From assembly GCF_014174355.1 (NCBI RefSeq), contig NZ_JABEQF010000004.1, positions 248,001-312,000 of the forward strand: 64,000 nt of DNA, read 5' to 3'. The stretch is from Gluconacetobacter azotocaptans. Its GTDB lineage: Bacteria > Pseudomonadota > Alphaproteobacteria > Acetobacterales > Acetobacteraceae. The notes beneath the pieces are model-generated. The model had not been told where the DNA came from. It searched no databases and saw nothing but the letters and a program-made list of their open reading frames with translations. Made by a program: the position numbers and the translations under genes. This document shows positions 55,238-63,568 of this stretch, piece by piece (positions within the stretch are counted from its first letter, which is position 1; each line of letters opens with the position of its first letter).

Positions 55238-55756
55238 TCAGGCGTTGCCGGCGGTCTGGGGGAAGCTGCTGCGCTTGGCCTGCCACAGGGCCACGAAATC
55301 AATCGGCTGCAGCACGACGGGCGGGAAGCCGCCGTCACGCGTGACTTCGCTGATGATGTTGCGGACATAGGGGAAGATCAGGCGCGGCACTTCGACCAGC
55401 AGGATCGGCTCGACCAGTTCGTCGGGCGCGTTCGTCAGCGTGACGATGGCGGCATAGGCCAGTTCCGCGATGAACACGGCGCGGCCCGGGGCGGCGCCTT
55501 CCTTCTCGGGGGCTTCCAGGGCCTCGGCCTTGATCGCCAGCACGACTTCGAAGACCGGGTGGTCCTGCTGCAGGCGGTTGGCCTGGACATCGATATTGAC
55601 GGAAATCTGGGGATTCGCGCGCAGCGTCGCGAAGATTTCGGCGCCGGCCGGGACTTCGAACGACAGGTCCTTGGTGTACTGCAGATTGATGGTCAGCGGC
55701 AACGCCGGCGGAACGCCCTGTGCGCCGTCGGTGGGGGGCTGAGTCGTGTCGGACAT
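55238..55756 (-). CDS. secB: protein-export chaperone SecB
   Basis: Tetrameric chaperone that keeps preproteins unfolded for SecA. The 172-residue protein has the SecB pattern INLQYTKDLSFEVP, the inner strand FEVVLAIKAEA, and VEVPRLIFPYVRNIISEVTRDGGFPP. ATG 55756 is preferred; an upstream extension lacks homology. It is divergent from timA, as in many Alphaproteobacteria. Confidence 0.97.
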   Translation of the reverse strand: MSDTTQPPTDGAQGVPPALPLTINLQYTKDLSFEVPAGAEIFATLRANPQISVNIDVQANRLQQDHPVFEVVLAIKAEALEAPEKEGAAPGRAVFIAELAYAAIVTLTNAPDELVEPILLVEVPRLIFPYVRNIISEVTRDGGFPPVVLQPIDFVALWQAKRSSFPQTAGNA

Positions 55757-55962
55757 GAACGAGAATTTCCTTGCACGCAAAAGACGGAAAGCAGGTTCCG
55801 GCGGTAGCATGCCCGGCGACGTTCGCCAACCTCGATGGATCACCCCCGCGGATTTTGCCGATTCCCCGTTTACGCCGGGTGCCGCATTGTGTCCGACCGG
55901 GGCGTTGCCTATGTGTAGGGGCGACTTCTGACCTGCGGGCCGGCCTGTCCGGGTCGCCTCTG

Positions 55963-56655
55963 ATGGGCTTGGTGATGGATTTCTCGTTCAATCATTTTCC
56001 GTTCGATCTGGTGCTGTTCGGCCTGATCGCCGCGTTCCTGGCACTGCGGCTGCGCAGCATCCTGGGAACGCGCGTGGGGGCCGAACCCCGGCCCCAGCCC
56101 GCGCCGGCGCCGCGTCCCGGGCCGGTGATCGAAGGACGGGCCGAAGCCCCGGCCCCGCTGACGGATTATGACGTGCCCGCGCCCGAAACCCGCGTGGGGC
56201 AGGTGCTGGGCGAGATCGCGCGGCGCGAGCGCGATTTTGTGCCGGCCCAGTTTCTCAAGGGTGTCGAGACCTCGTTCCGGCAGATCGTCCTGGCCTTCGG
56301 CGCCGGCGACGTCGCCATGCTGCGTGAGCGCCTGACCGCCAACGCGCTGGCGGCGTTCGAAGGGGCGATCCGCTCGCGCGAGCAGTTGGGCGAAACCCAG
56401 AAGGCCGAGGTCCGCGCCATTGCCAGCCTGGCGATCGTCGATGCCGCGATCGAGGAGCGCGACGGCGCCGCCCATGCGCGCATCGATGTGCGCATCGTCT
56501 CCGACCAGATCAGCCTGACCCTGGACAAGGACGGCCAACCGGTATCCGGCACCGATTCGGTGACCGAGTTCTCGGACCTGTGGACGTTCGAGCATCTGCT
56601 CGGTGCGGCGGTCAGCGGTGCGACGTGGCGCCTGGCGGCCAGCCGCAGCGCCTGA
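55963..56655 (+). CDS. Tim44-like import-motor-like protein TimA
   Basis: A 230-residue membrane-anchored protein: N-terminal helix (FPFDLVLFGLIAAFLAL, about 12-30), a Pro/Ala-rich linker, and a C-terminal Tim44 domain with FLKGVETSFRQIVLAFGAGD and FSDLWTFEHLLG. Alphaproteobacterial relatives have been called TimA. Its place divergent from secB and upstream of mltA is the conserved alphaproteobacterial arrangement. Start ATG 55963 or 55975. Confidence 0.85.
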   Translation: MGLVMDFSFNHFPFDLVLFGLIAAFLALRLRSILGTRVGAEPRPQPAPAPRPGPVIEGRAEAPAPLTDYDVPAPETRVGQVLGEIARRERDFVPAQFLKGVETSFRQIVLAFGAGDVAMLRERLTANALAAFEGAIRSREQLGETQKAEVRAIASLAIVDAAIEERDGAAHARIDVRIVSDQISLTLDKDGQPVSGTDSVTEFSDLWTFEHLLGAAVSGATWRLAASRSA

Positions 56656-56730
56656 TTCTCTTTTATTTTTCGCCTCCTGGCATTTTTCGCCCTGGCGCGC
56701 TTTCCTTTTACGAACGGTCTGGCTCTGTCG

Positions 56731-57906
56731 TTGTCCCACACCCTTATCTCTAAAATCCTGCGGGGCGCCGGTGCCGCCGCCATCGCCCTGCTGTCGGCCT
56801 GTGCCGTGCCGAACGAAGGCGGGCATCCGCCCGTCGCGTTCTCCGACCTGCAAGGATGGGGGGCGGATGCCGCCCAGCAGTCGCTTCCGGTCTTCCTGAC
56901 CGAATGCCGCCATCTGGGACGCCTGCCGGCGGATGCCACGCTGGGGTCGGACAGCGGCCCGGGCGCGCATGTCGGCGACTGGCTGCCGGCGTGCCGGGCG
57001 GCGGCCGCGCTGCCCACCGGCGATGCCCAGGCGGCGCGCGCTTTCTACGAACGCTGGTTCCAGCCGGTTCAGGTCGGCGACGGATCGACGCTGTTCACCG
57101 GCTATTACGAACCGGAAATCCGGGGTTCGCTGTCGCGCGGCGGGATCTACCAAACCCCGGTCTATCGCGTGCCGGACGATCTGGTCCGGACGCGGGCCAC
57201 CGATGGGCGCATGGTGACGGGGCGCTGGCAGGGCGGGCAGTTCGTGCCGTACTGGTCGCGGGCGCAGATTGACGCCGGCGCGCTGGCCGGCCGGAATCTG
57301 GAATTGCTGTGGGTCGCCGATCCGGCCGACCTGTTCTTCCTGCAGATCCAGGGATCGGGCCGGGTGCGGCTGCCCAGCGGGCAGGTCGCGCGCCTGGGAT
57401 TCGGCGGCAAGAACGGCCTGGACTACGTGCCGTTGGGCCGGGTCCTGGTCCGCGACGGGGCAATGGCCGAGGACGATGTCAGCATGCAGTCGATCCGTGC
57501 CTGGCTGACCGCCCATCCCGCCCAGGCCCGCACCACGATGGAGGAGAATCCGAACTACGTCTTCTTCAACATGCTGGACCATGTCTATGTCGACCAGGGC
57601 GCGCCGGGTGCGATGGGCGTGCCGCTCAGCCCCGGGCAATCGGCCGCGATCGACCGGCGGGTCATCCCGCTGGGGGCGCCGATCTGGGTCGAGACGACGT
57701 TGCCTGCTCCGTCGGCCGGCACATGGCAACGCCTGGTGTTCGCGCAGGATATCGGCACCGACATCCAGGGCGCGTCGCGGGCCGATCTTTTCCTGGGGTG
57801 GGGCGCCGACGCCGAACAGACGGCCGGCAAGATGCGCCAGCACGGGCGGATGGTGGTGTTCCTGCCGCGCCCCGTCGTGATCCAGTCCCAGGGTGGCGGA
57901 TCATGA
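56731..57906 (+). CDS. mltA: membrane-bound lytic murein transglycosylase A
   Basis: Lipoprotein that cleaves glycan strands of peptidoglycan. A lipoprotein signal ends in LLSACA with the lipidated Cys24. The 391-residue protein has the MltA barrel (GYYEPEIRGSL, the LLWVADPADLFFLQIQGSGRV block) and the 3D domain with the catalytic Asp region FAQDIGTDIQGASRADLFLGWG. It starts with TTG 56731; no ATG is in frame nearby. Follows timA as in related genomes. Confidence 0.94.
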   Translation: MSHTLISKILRGAGAAAIALLSACAVPNEGGHPPVAFSDLQGWGADAAQQSLPVFLTECRHLGRLPADATLGSDSGPGAHVGDWLPACRAAAALPTGDAQAARAFYERWFQPVQVGDGSTLFTGYYEPEIRGSLSRGGIYQTPVYRVPDDLVRTRATDGRMVTGRWQGGQFVPYWSRAQIDAGALAGRNLELLWVADPADLFFLQIQGSGRVRLPSGQVARLGFGGKNGLDYVPLGRVLVRDGAMAEDDVSMQSIRAWLTAHPAQARTTMEENPNYVFFNMLDHVYVDQGAPGAMGVPLSPGQSAAIDRRVIPLGAPIWVETTLPAPSAGTWQRLVFAQDIGTDIQGASRADLFLGWGADAEQTAGKMRQHGRMVVFLPRPVVIQSQGGGS

Positions 57907-57931
57907 CGCAGACCCTGGCGATTGGCGCGGC

Positions 57932-58795
57932 ATGACCGAACGGCCACCCAAGGCCCGGGCTGCGGCGGATGGCGCGGCCCGCGCCGCGCCGTGCCCTGTC
58001 CGCACCCAGCGCTATCCGATCGGGCCGCACCTGCTGATCCGGGGGGACTGCCTGCGGGTGCTGCGCCGCATGGAGGCGGCCTCGGTCGATGTGGTGGTGA
58101 CGTCGCCGCCCTATAATATCGGCCTGGACTATCGCACCTACAGCGATCGCCTGGCCGAGACGCAGTATCTGGACTGGATGATGGAGGTCGCGACCGAACT
58201 GCATCGCGTGCTGCGGCCGGACGGATCGTTCTTCCTGAATATCGCGGGGTCGTCCGCGCAGCCCTGGATTCCGTTCGAACTGGCGGTGCGCCTGCGCGCG
58301 ATCTTTCACCTGCAGAATCATATCAGCTGGATCAAGTCGGTCTCGGTCGAGGACGACACGTTCGGCCATTTCAAGCCGGTGAACAGCGCGCGTTACCTTC
58401 ACCGGAACCACGAGCACCTGTTTCACCTGACGCGGTCGGGCACCGTGGCGCTGCGCAGGCTGGAGATCGGCGTACCGTACAAGGACAAGTCGAACATCGC
58501 GCGCCGTGGACACGCGCAGGATCGGCGCTGCCGGGGCGATACCTGGTTCATCCCCTACGAGACGGTGCAGGGCAAGGCGCAGAAATTCAACCATCCCGGC
58601 ACCTTCCCGGTGCGCCTGCCGCAGATGTGCATCCGCCTGCATGGCCGGCCGGACGCGGTGGTGCTGGACCCGTTCATGGGTACCGGCACGACGCTGGTGG
58701 CGGCGGCCGAGGAAGGGGCGCGCGGCATCGGGATCGATCTGGACGCCGCCTATGTGAAGGTCGCACGCGAACGACTGATCCAGGCGATGAAATGA
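57932..58795 (+). CDS. solitary site-specific DNA methyltransferase (N4/N6 class, beta order)
   Basis: A 287-residue amino-methyltransferase. The catalytic motif IV is TSPPYN at 57-62 near the N-terminus, and motif I is DPFMGTGTT at about 246-254, which is the beta-class order. A variable target-recognition region lies between. SPPY is more common in N4-cytosine enzymes, but N6-adenine specificity is not excluded. No endonuclease is next to it, so it is an orphan. Start ATG 57932 or GTG 57893, the latter overlapping mltA. Not similar to CcrM beyond common motifs. Confidence 0.85.
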   Translation: MTERPPKARAAADGAARAAPCPVRTQRYPIGPHLLIRGDCLRVLRRMEAASVDVVVTSPPYNIGLDYRTYSDRLAETQYLDWMMEVATELHRVLRPDGSFFLNIAGSSAQPWIPFELAVRLRAIFHLQNHISWIKSVSVEDDTFGHFKPVNSARYLHRNHEHLFHLTRSGTVALRRLEIGVPYKDKSNIARRGHAQDRRCRGDTWFIPYETVQGKAQKFNHPGTFPVRLPQMCIRLHGRPDAVVLDPFMGTGTTLVAAAEEGARGIGIDLDAAYVKVARERLIQAMK

Positions 58796-58879
58796 CCTGT
58801 ATCGCGATGGTATCATCGAGCCATTCGATCGTTTTGATAGAAAATATTATTTTGACAGTCTAATAACCGATGGGCCAGA

Positions 58880-58907
58880 CCACTCTTCTGAGAAAAGAGG
58901 AGAGTGG
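58880..58907 (+). promoter_or_regulatory. hairpin sequestering the ribosome site of the peroxidase gene
   Basis: CCACTCTTCT (58880-58889) can pair with AGGAGAGTGG (58898-58907): ten base pairs, one of them U-G, with an 8-nt loop. The Shine-Dalgarno AGGAG lies wholly within the 3' strand, a few bases before the GTG start. The region upstream (58796-58862) is markedly AT-rich and contains TTGACA at 58852-58857, but I see no good -10 at a proper distance. Confidence 0.5.
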
Positions 58908-58909
58908 AT

Positions 58910-60331
58910 GTGTCGGTGCGCAAGGTCATTCTGTCGGTCGCGGCCCTGGGCTGCGTCGCCTATGGCGGTGTTGTTGGGTATCTGACCCATTTCGATCATG
59001 AGAGTGCCCCGAATTTGGGCGTACACTCTCCAACACTTGGCAATCCGACGGCATTGGCCGCGTTCAATGTGATCCGCGAGGCCCGCTGCGATTATTGCCA
59101 CGCGCGCAATACCGACCTGCCGTTCTATTTCCATGTGCCGGTGGCGAACCAGCTGATGCAGCGCGACCTGGACCAGGGCCTGCGTCATTTCCGGATCGAA
59201 CCGGTGATCGAGGCGTTCCAGAACGGCACGGTGCCGTCCGAGGAACAACTGGCGCGGATCGAGGAAGTCGTCCGCCAGAACCGCATGCCCCCGACATTGT
59301 ACCTGCTGATGCATTGGCACGCCCATATGTCGCAGGCGCAGCGTGACGCCCTGCTGGCGTGGATCGCCGACGAACGGCGCGCCCATTACGCCACCCCGGG
59401 TGTCAGCCCCCGGTTTTCGGCCGAACCGGTCCAGCCGATCCCGGACGCGCTGCCGGTCGACGACAGCAAGGTGGCCTTGGGCCGGCGCCTGTTCTTCGAC
59501 AAGCAATTGTCGGGCAACGGCACGCTCAGCTGCGCCAGCTGCCACGGGCTGGATCATGGCGGGGCCGACGGGCGCGTAACCGCGCTGGGCATCGACAACC
59601 AGCATGGTCCGATCAATGTGCCCACGGTCTATGACGCCGCCTTCAACCAGAGCCAGTTCTGGAACGGGCGGGCCGCGACCCTGGCCGACCAGGCCGCCGG
59701 TCCGGTGATGAACCCGCTGGAAATGGGATCGCACGACTGGGGACAGGTCGCCGGCACCCTGAAGCAGGACCCGACCTACATCGCGGCGTTCCAGGCCGCC
59801 TTCGGGTCGGACGACATCACCAAGGACACGATCACCGCCGCGATCGCCGAGTATGAAAAGACGCTGATCACGCCCGACAGCCGGTTCGACCGTTACCTGA
59901 AGGGCGACGCGCAGGCGCTGAACGCGCAGGAAAAGAACGGCTACGCCCTGTTCAAGAGCGTCGGCTGTTCCGGCTGCCACACCGGTGCGTCGATGGGCGG
60001 GCAGGCGTTCGAGGTCATGGGGCTGGAAGGCAATTATTTCGCCGACCGCGGCGGCAAGGTGACCGACGCCGACGAGGGGCGTTACATGGTGACCCATTCG
60101 GACGACGATCGCGAACGGTTCAAGGTGCCGAACCTGCGCAATATCGCCCTGACCGCCCCGTATTTCCATGACGGCAGCGTCAAGACGCTGGAACAGGCCG
60201 TGCGGGACATGGCGCGCTACCAGACGCCGGACCATGATGTGTCCGATCATGACGTCGCCGATATCGTGGCGTTCCTGCGGACCCTGACGGGCACATACCA
60301 GGGCCGGATGCTGACCGACGCGGCGCAGTAA
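58910..60331 (+). CDS. tri-haem cytochrome c peroxidase, YhjA-like quinol peroxidase
   Basis: Inner-membrane-anchored periplasmic peroxidase that would reduce H2O2 with electrons from quinol. The 473-residue protein has an N-terminal membrane helix (VILSVAALGCVAYGGVVGYL), then three haem-binding motifs: CDYCH (Cys60-His64) in an extra N-domain, CASCH (Cys208-His212) and CSGCH (Cys353-His357) in the peroxidase domains. It matches E. coli YhjA along its length, including the LPFYFHVP-like and FWNGRAATLADQAAGPVMNPLEM blocks. GTG 58910 follows GAGGAG by 7 nt. It would give a peroxide defence that needs no soluble cytochrome c. Confidence 0.92.
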   Translation: MSVRKVILSVAALGCVAYGGVVGYLTHFDHESAPNLGVHSPTLGNPTALAAFNVIREARCDYCHARNTDLPFYFHVPVANQLMQRDLDQGLRHFRIEPVIEAFQNGTVPSEEQLARIEEVVRQNRMPPTLYLLMHWHAHMSQAQRDALLAWIADERRAHYATPGVSPRFSAEPVQPIPDALPVDDSKVALGRRLFFDKQLSGNGTLSCASCHGLDHGGADGRVTALGIDNQHGPINVPTVYDAAFNQSQFWNGRAATLADQAAGPVMNPLEMGSHDWGQVAGTLKQDPTYIAAFQAAFGSDDITKDTITAAIAEYEKTLITPDSRFDRYLKGDAQALNAQEKNGYALFKSVGCSGCHTGASMGGQAFEVMGLEGNYFADRGGKVTDADEGRYMVTHSDDDRERFKVPNLRNIALTAPYFHDGSVKTLEQAVRDMARYQTPDHDVSDHDVADIVAFLRTLTGTYQGRMLTDAAQ

Positions 60332-60338
60332 CCGGGGT

Positions 60339-60360
60339 CGCCGGGGAAGGTACCCCGGCG
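60339..60360 (+). terminator. hairpin after the peroxidase gene
   Basis: CGCCGGGG (60339-60346) pairs with CCCCGGCG (60353-60360), beginning 8 bp after the stop codon. There is no T-run, so it may be a pause or end-stabilising structure. Confidence 0.45.
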
Positions 60361-60468
60361 ATATCCGCTTCGGACTTTGTCCCGACGGGGCAACCCGTTA
60401 AGAAGACATGACCCGCACGGATGTGACGGCGCCGGGGCCGCGCCGATCGGCGGGGTGGAGGGACGCGC

Positions 60469-61056
60469 GTGCGCCGTCGGCGGATTCTCAGGGAAGACGA
60501 GCAGGCGCTCTGGACGGCCTTCGTGCGGGGCATCACGCCGCTGGCCCGGCGGGACGCCGGGGCCGTACGAACGCCGGAACCGGTGGCCGCGCCGGCCCGT
60601 CCCGTGCCGGACAGCAAGGCAAAGGCCCCGGGGACCAGGGAACCCGCTTTGCCGTCAGTCTCCGTTCGGCCGCCCGTTCCGTCGCAGGCGCGGGGCCTGT
60701 CGAACGCAACCATGGAAATCGGCATCCGCCGGCCGGGGATCGACGATACCAGCTGGCGGTCCCTGGTCAGCGGCAAGCTGCGCCCCGCCCGCATGCTGGA
60801 CCTGCATGGACAGAACGCCCAGACGGCATTCCACCGGCTGCATGCCTTCCTGATCCAGGCCCGCGCCGACAATGTCAGATGCGTCGAAGTCATTACCGGC
60901 CTCGGGTCGGGCCATGGCGGCGGGGTGCTGCGGCGCGAACTGCCGCTCTGGCTGGGACGGTCCGACCTGCGCCCGCTGATCCTGGCGGTGGTTCATCCCC
61001 ATGCCGCGAACCAGGGGGCGGTTCGCATTCTGCTCCGCCGGCCCGGACGACCCTGA
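60469..61056 (+). CDS. Smr domain protein
   Basis: A 195-residue protein with a disordered basic/proline-rich N-terminus (about 1-90) and a C-terminal Smr domain: LDLHGQNAQTAFHRLHAFL, VITGLGSGHGGGVLRRELPLWL and HPHAANQGAVRILLRR. Such domains are nucleases in some families. Homologues follow mltA closely in many Alphaproteobacteria; here the methyltransferase and peroxidase genes stand between. Starts at GTG 60469. Confidence 0.87.
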   Translation: MRRRRILREDEQALWTAFVRGITPLARRDAGAVRTPEPVAAPARPVPDSKAKAPGTREPALPSVSVRPPVPSQARGLSNATMEIGIRRPGIDDTSWRSLVSGKLRPARMLDLHGQNAQTAFHRLHAFLIQARADNVRCVEVITGLGSGHGGGVLRRELPLWLGRSDLRPLILAVVHPHAANQGAVRILLRRPGRP

Positions 61057-61298
61057 GGGGGCTGCCTGGTTCCCGAAATGGCGGTGTGCCCTAGGCATAT
61101 GAGCTATGCGGGAAGGGTGATTTCCCCGCGAATGCTTCTCAGTGACTGACGATGGGGGTACAACGTCGCGAACCAGTTCACTGCCCCGACGGCGTGGCCA
61201 TGCTTGGCCATGTAAGGAAGGGCGTCAATCCGACGAGTTGAAGGCCAGCTTCCCGCAAGGCGGCCTGAATGTGGCGGCTGACAGGCGGGAGTATGTTG

Positions 61299-62450
61299 AT
61301 GGTCGTGTCCCTTCGAAAGCACCGGCGCGGTTTCCTGCGAACGATCGCCAGCCTCGCGGTCGCGATGGCGGTCTCGACCGCCGCCAGGGCGGAGACGATC
61401 ACTGATCTGACCGGCCGCAAGGTCGAGATTCCCGCCCAGGTCCACCGGATCGTGCTGGGCGAGGGGCGCCTGATCTACGCATTGGCGCCACTGGAAAAGC
61501 AGCATCTGTTCGACCGGATCGTCGGCTGGCAGGGCGAATTCCGCGAAGCCGACGTCCAGACCTACAATCGGTATGTGGCAGCGTTCCCCGCCGCGGCGAA
61601 GGTGGCGTTGATCGGCAAGACGACGGCCGATACCGTCAGCCCCGAAAAGGTGCTGGACCTGCGCCCCGACCTGGCCATCCTGTCGGTCAGCGGGCATGGC
61701 CCCGGGGCGTCCAGCGAACTGGTCGCGCAACTGGAAAGCGCGCATATTCCGGTGGTGTTCGTGGATTTCCGCGCCCATCCGCTGGATGACACGGTTCCGT
61801 CCATGCGCATCCTGGGCCAGGTCCTGGATCGACGGGCCGAGGCCGAGGCGTATATCGCGTTCTACCAGTCCCATCTGGACCGGATCCGCAGCCGTGTCGC
61901 ATCCCTGCCCGAAACGTCGCGCCCGACGGTGTTCATGGAAATGCTGGCCGGCACGCGCGAGGCCTGCTGCCATACGGCGGGCAAGGGCAACATGGGGGCG
62001 TTCATCGAGGCCGCGGGCGGGCGCAACATCGCGGCCCCGCTGCTGCCCGGCTATATCGGCGACATCGCTCTGGAACAGGTCATCGCGTCCGATCCCGACA
62101 TCTATATCGTCGACGGGACGAAGGGGCCGGCCTTCAAGGGGCTGGCCGTGCATATGGGCGCCGAGGTGGACGAGGCCATGGCCCGCGCGTCGGTGCAGGC
62201 CGTCCTGCAACGCCCGGGCATTTCCACCCTGCGCGCGGTCCATGACGGGCACGCCTACGGGCTGTGGCATTCGTTCTATGACTCGCCGTACAATATCCTC
62301 GCCGTCGAAGTCATGGCGAAATGGTTCCATCCCGACCTGTTCAAGGATGTCGATCCGCAGGCGACGCGGGCCGAACTCTATTCCCGTTTCCTGCCCGTAC
62401 CCCCCAGTGGCACGTACTGGGTCGATGGGCCGGCCATGAGCACCCGATGA
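61299..62450 (+). CDS. iron-siderophore ABC transporter periplasmic binding protein
   Basis: Captures a siderophore or related metal complex in the periplasm and hands it to the permease encoded next. The 383-residue protein has a signal peptide (FLRTIASLAVAMAVSTAARA, cleavage after ARA at about residue 31) and the two-lobed FecB/FhuD/BtuF-like fold: VHRIVLGEGRLIYALAPL, the VLDLRPDLAILS block, GNMGAFIEAAGGRN and VIASDPDIYIVDG. GCGGGAG lies 7 nt before ATG 61299. Ligand identity cannot be told from sequence; cobalamin is less likely since no riboswitch was found upstream. Confidence 0.87.
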   Translation: MVVSLRKHRRGFLRTIASLAVAMAVSTAARAETITDLTGRKVEIPAQVHRIVLGEGRLIYALAPLEKQHLFDRIVGWQGEFREADVQTYNRYVAAFPAAAKVALIGKTTADTVSPEKVLDLRPDLAILSVSGHGPGASSELVAQLESAHIPVVFVDFRAHPLDDTVPSMRILGQVLDRRAEAEAYIAFYQSHLDRIRSRVASLPETSRPTVFMEMLAGTREACCHTAGKGNMGAFIEAAGGRNIAAPLLPGYIGDIALEQVIASDPDIYIVDGTKGPAFKGLAVHMGAEVDEAMARASVQAVLQRPGISTLRAVHDGHAYGLWHSFYDSPYNILAVEVMAKWFHPDLFKDVDPQATRAELYSRFLPVPPSGTYWVDGPAMSTR

Positions 62451-63568
62451 ACGACCAGGCCACGATGCCCGACGCCCGTGCCTCGGCCGGACGGGACGCG
62501 GGGGCGCGTATGCTGCTGACGGCGGAGCGGGTCGGGCATGTCCGCGACGCCTATCGGCGGCTGCTGCGACGGCGTGTGTCGATCCTGTCGGTGCTGGGGG
62601 TTCTGATCGTGGCGTCGGTGGTGCTCGATTTCGCGCTGGGGCCATCCGGCATGTCGCCCGCGACGCTGCTGCGGATTTTGCTGCACCCGCATGACGGCCC
62701 GGCGGGGCAGAGCGTGATCGTCTGGCAGATCCGCCTGCCTTATGCCCTGATGGCGGTATGCGTCGGCGCGGCGTTGGGCCTGTCGGGGGCGGAAATGCAG
62801 ACGATCCTGAACAACCCGCTGGCCAGCCCGTTCACCCTGGGTGTGTCGGCCGCCGCCGCGTTCGGCGCATCGCTGGCCATTGTCCTGCAATGGCAGATCC
62901 CCGGCATTCCCGCGGAATGGGTGGTGTCGGCCGATGCATTCGCCTTCGCGATCGGGTCCGCCTTCCTGCTCGACCTCGTGTCGCGGTTGCGCGATGCCTC
63001 GACCAGTACGGTGGTCCTGTTCGGCATCGCGCTGGTCTTCACCTTCCATGCCCTGGTGTCCCTGGTGCAGTTCGTGGCCAGCGAGGACGCGTTGCAGGAT
63101 CTGGTCTTCTGGACCATGGGCAGCCTGACCCGGGCGAGTTGGTCCAAGGTGGGTATCCTTGCCGCGGCCTGCGCGGTCATCCTGCCGCTGTCCTTCCGTT
63201 CGTCCTGGTCGCTGACCGCGCTCCGGATGGGCGAGGAGCGGGCGGCCAGCTTCGGCATCGACGTCCGGCGCGTCCGGATCATGGCCCTGCTGCGGATCAG
63301 CGTGCTGTCGGCGCTGGCGGTGTCCTTCGTGGGCACGATCGGTTTCGTGGGGCTGGTCGCGCCGCATATCGCGCGCCGGCTGCTGGGCGAGGACCATCGG
63401 TTCTATCTGCCGGGCAGCGTCATGGTGGGGTGCCTGATCATGTCGCTGTCGGCGATCGCGGCGCGCACCGTGCTGCCGGGGGTGATCATGCCGGTGGGCA
63501 TCGTCACGGCGCTGGTGGGCATCCCGTTCTTCCTGACGATCGTACTGCGGCGGCAGGTGGCGTCGTGA
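62447..63568 (+). CDS. FecCD-family ABC transporter permease
   Basis: Inner-membrane permease of the iron-siderophore importer. The 373-residue protein has about nine to ten helices and family motifs such as RLPYALMAVCVGAALGLSGAEMQTILNNPLASPFTLGVS and FVGTIGFVGLVAPHIARRLLGEDHR (ATPase-coupling loop). A cytoplasmic N-terminus of about 45 residues is longer than usual. Overlaps the binding protein gene by four bases (ATGA) and the ATPase gene by four (GTGA). Confidence 0.93.
   Translation: MNDQATMPDARASAGRDAGARMLLTAERVGHVRDAYRRLLRRRVSILSVLGVLIVASVVLDFALGPSGMSPATLLRILLHPHDGPAGQSVIVWQIRLPYALMAVCVGAALGLSGAEMQTILNNPLASPFTLGVSAAAAFGASLAIVLQWQIPGIPAEWVVSADAFAFAIGSAFLLDLVSRLRDASTSTVVLFGIALVFTFHALVSLVQFVASEDALQDLVFWTMGSLTRASWSKVGILAAACAVILPLSFRSSWSLTALRMGEERAASFGIDVRRVRIMALLRISVLSALAVSFVGTIGFVGLVAPHIARRLLGEDHRFYLPGSVMVGCLIMSLSAIAARTVLPGVIMPVGIVTALVGIPFFLTIVLRRQVAS

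Noticed and set aside
57932-58795. CcrM-type cell-cycle methyltransferase
   Set aside because: The catalytic motif is TSPPYN rather than DPPYN, and the C-terminal domain typical of CcrM is missing.
58831-58850. FNR box upstream of the peroxidase gene (TTGAT-AGAA-AATAT)
   Set aside because: Only the left half matches the consensus TTGAT-N4-ATCAA. The E. coli homologue is FNR-controlled, but this site is not good enough to call.
61104-61298. Minus-strand sequence upstream of the iron importer that reads like the end of a protein (...HAVGAVNWFATLYPHRQSLRSIRGEITLPA)
   Set aside because: It looks more protein-like than random spacer, but I cannot assign a family, there is no start, and the frame runs into the antisense shadow of the binding-protein gene. 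It could be a gene remnant; a translated search would decide.
61057-61298. Cobalamin riboswitch or Fur box before the importer operon
   Set aside because: No B12-box-like core or Fur-type palindrome could be found in these 242 bp by eye; the GAATGCTTCTCA stretch is too weak a match.
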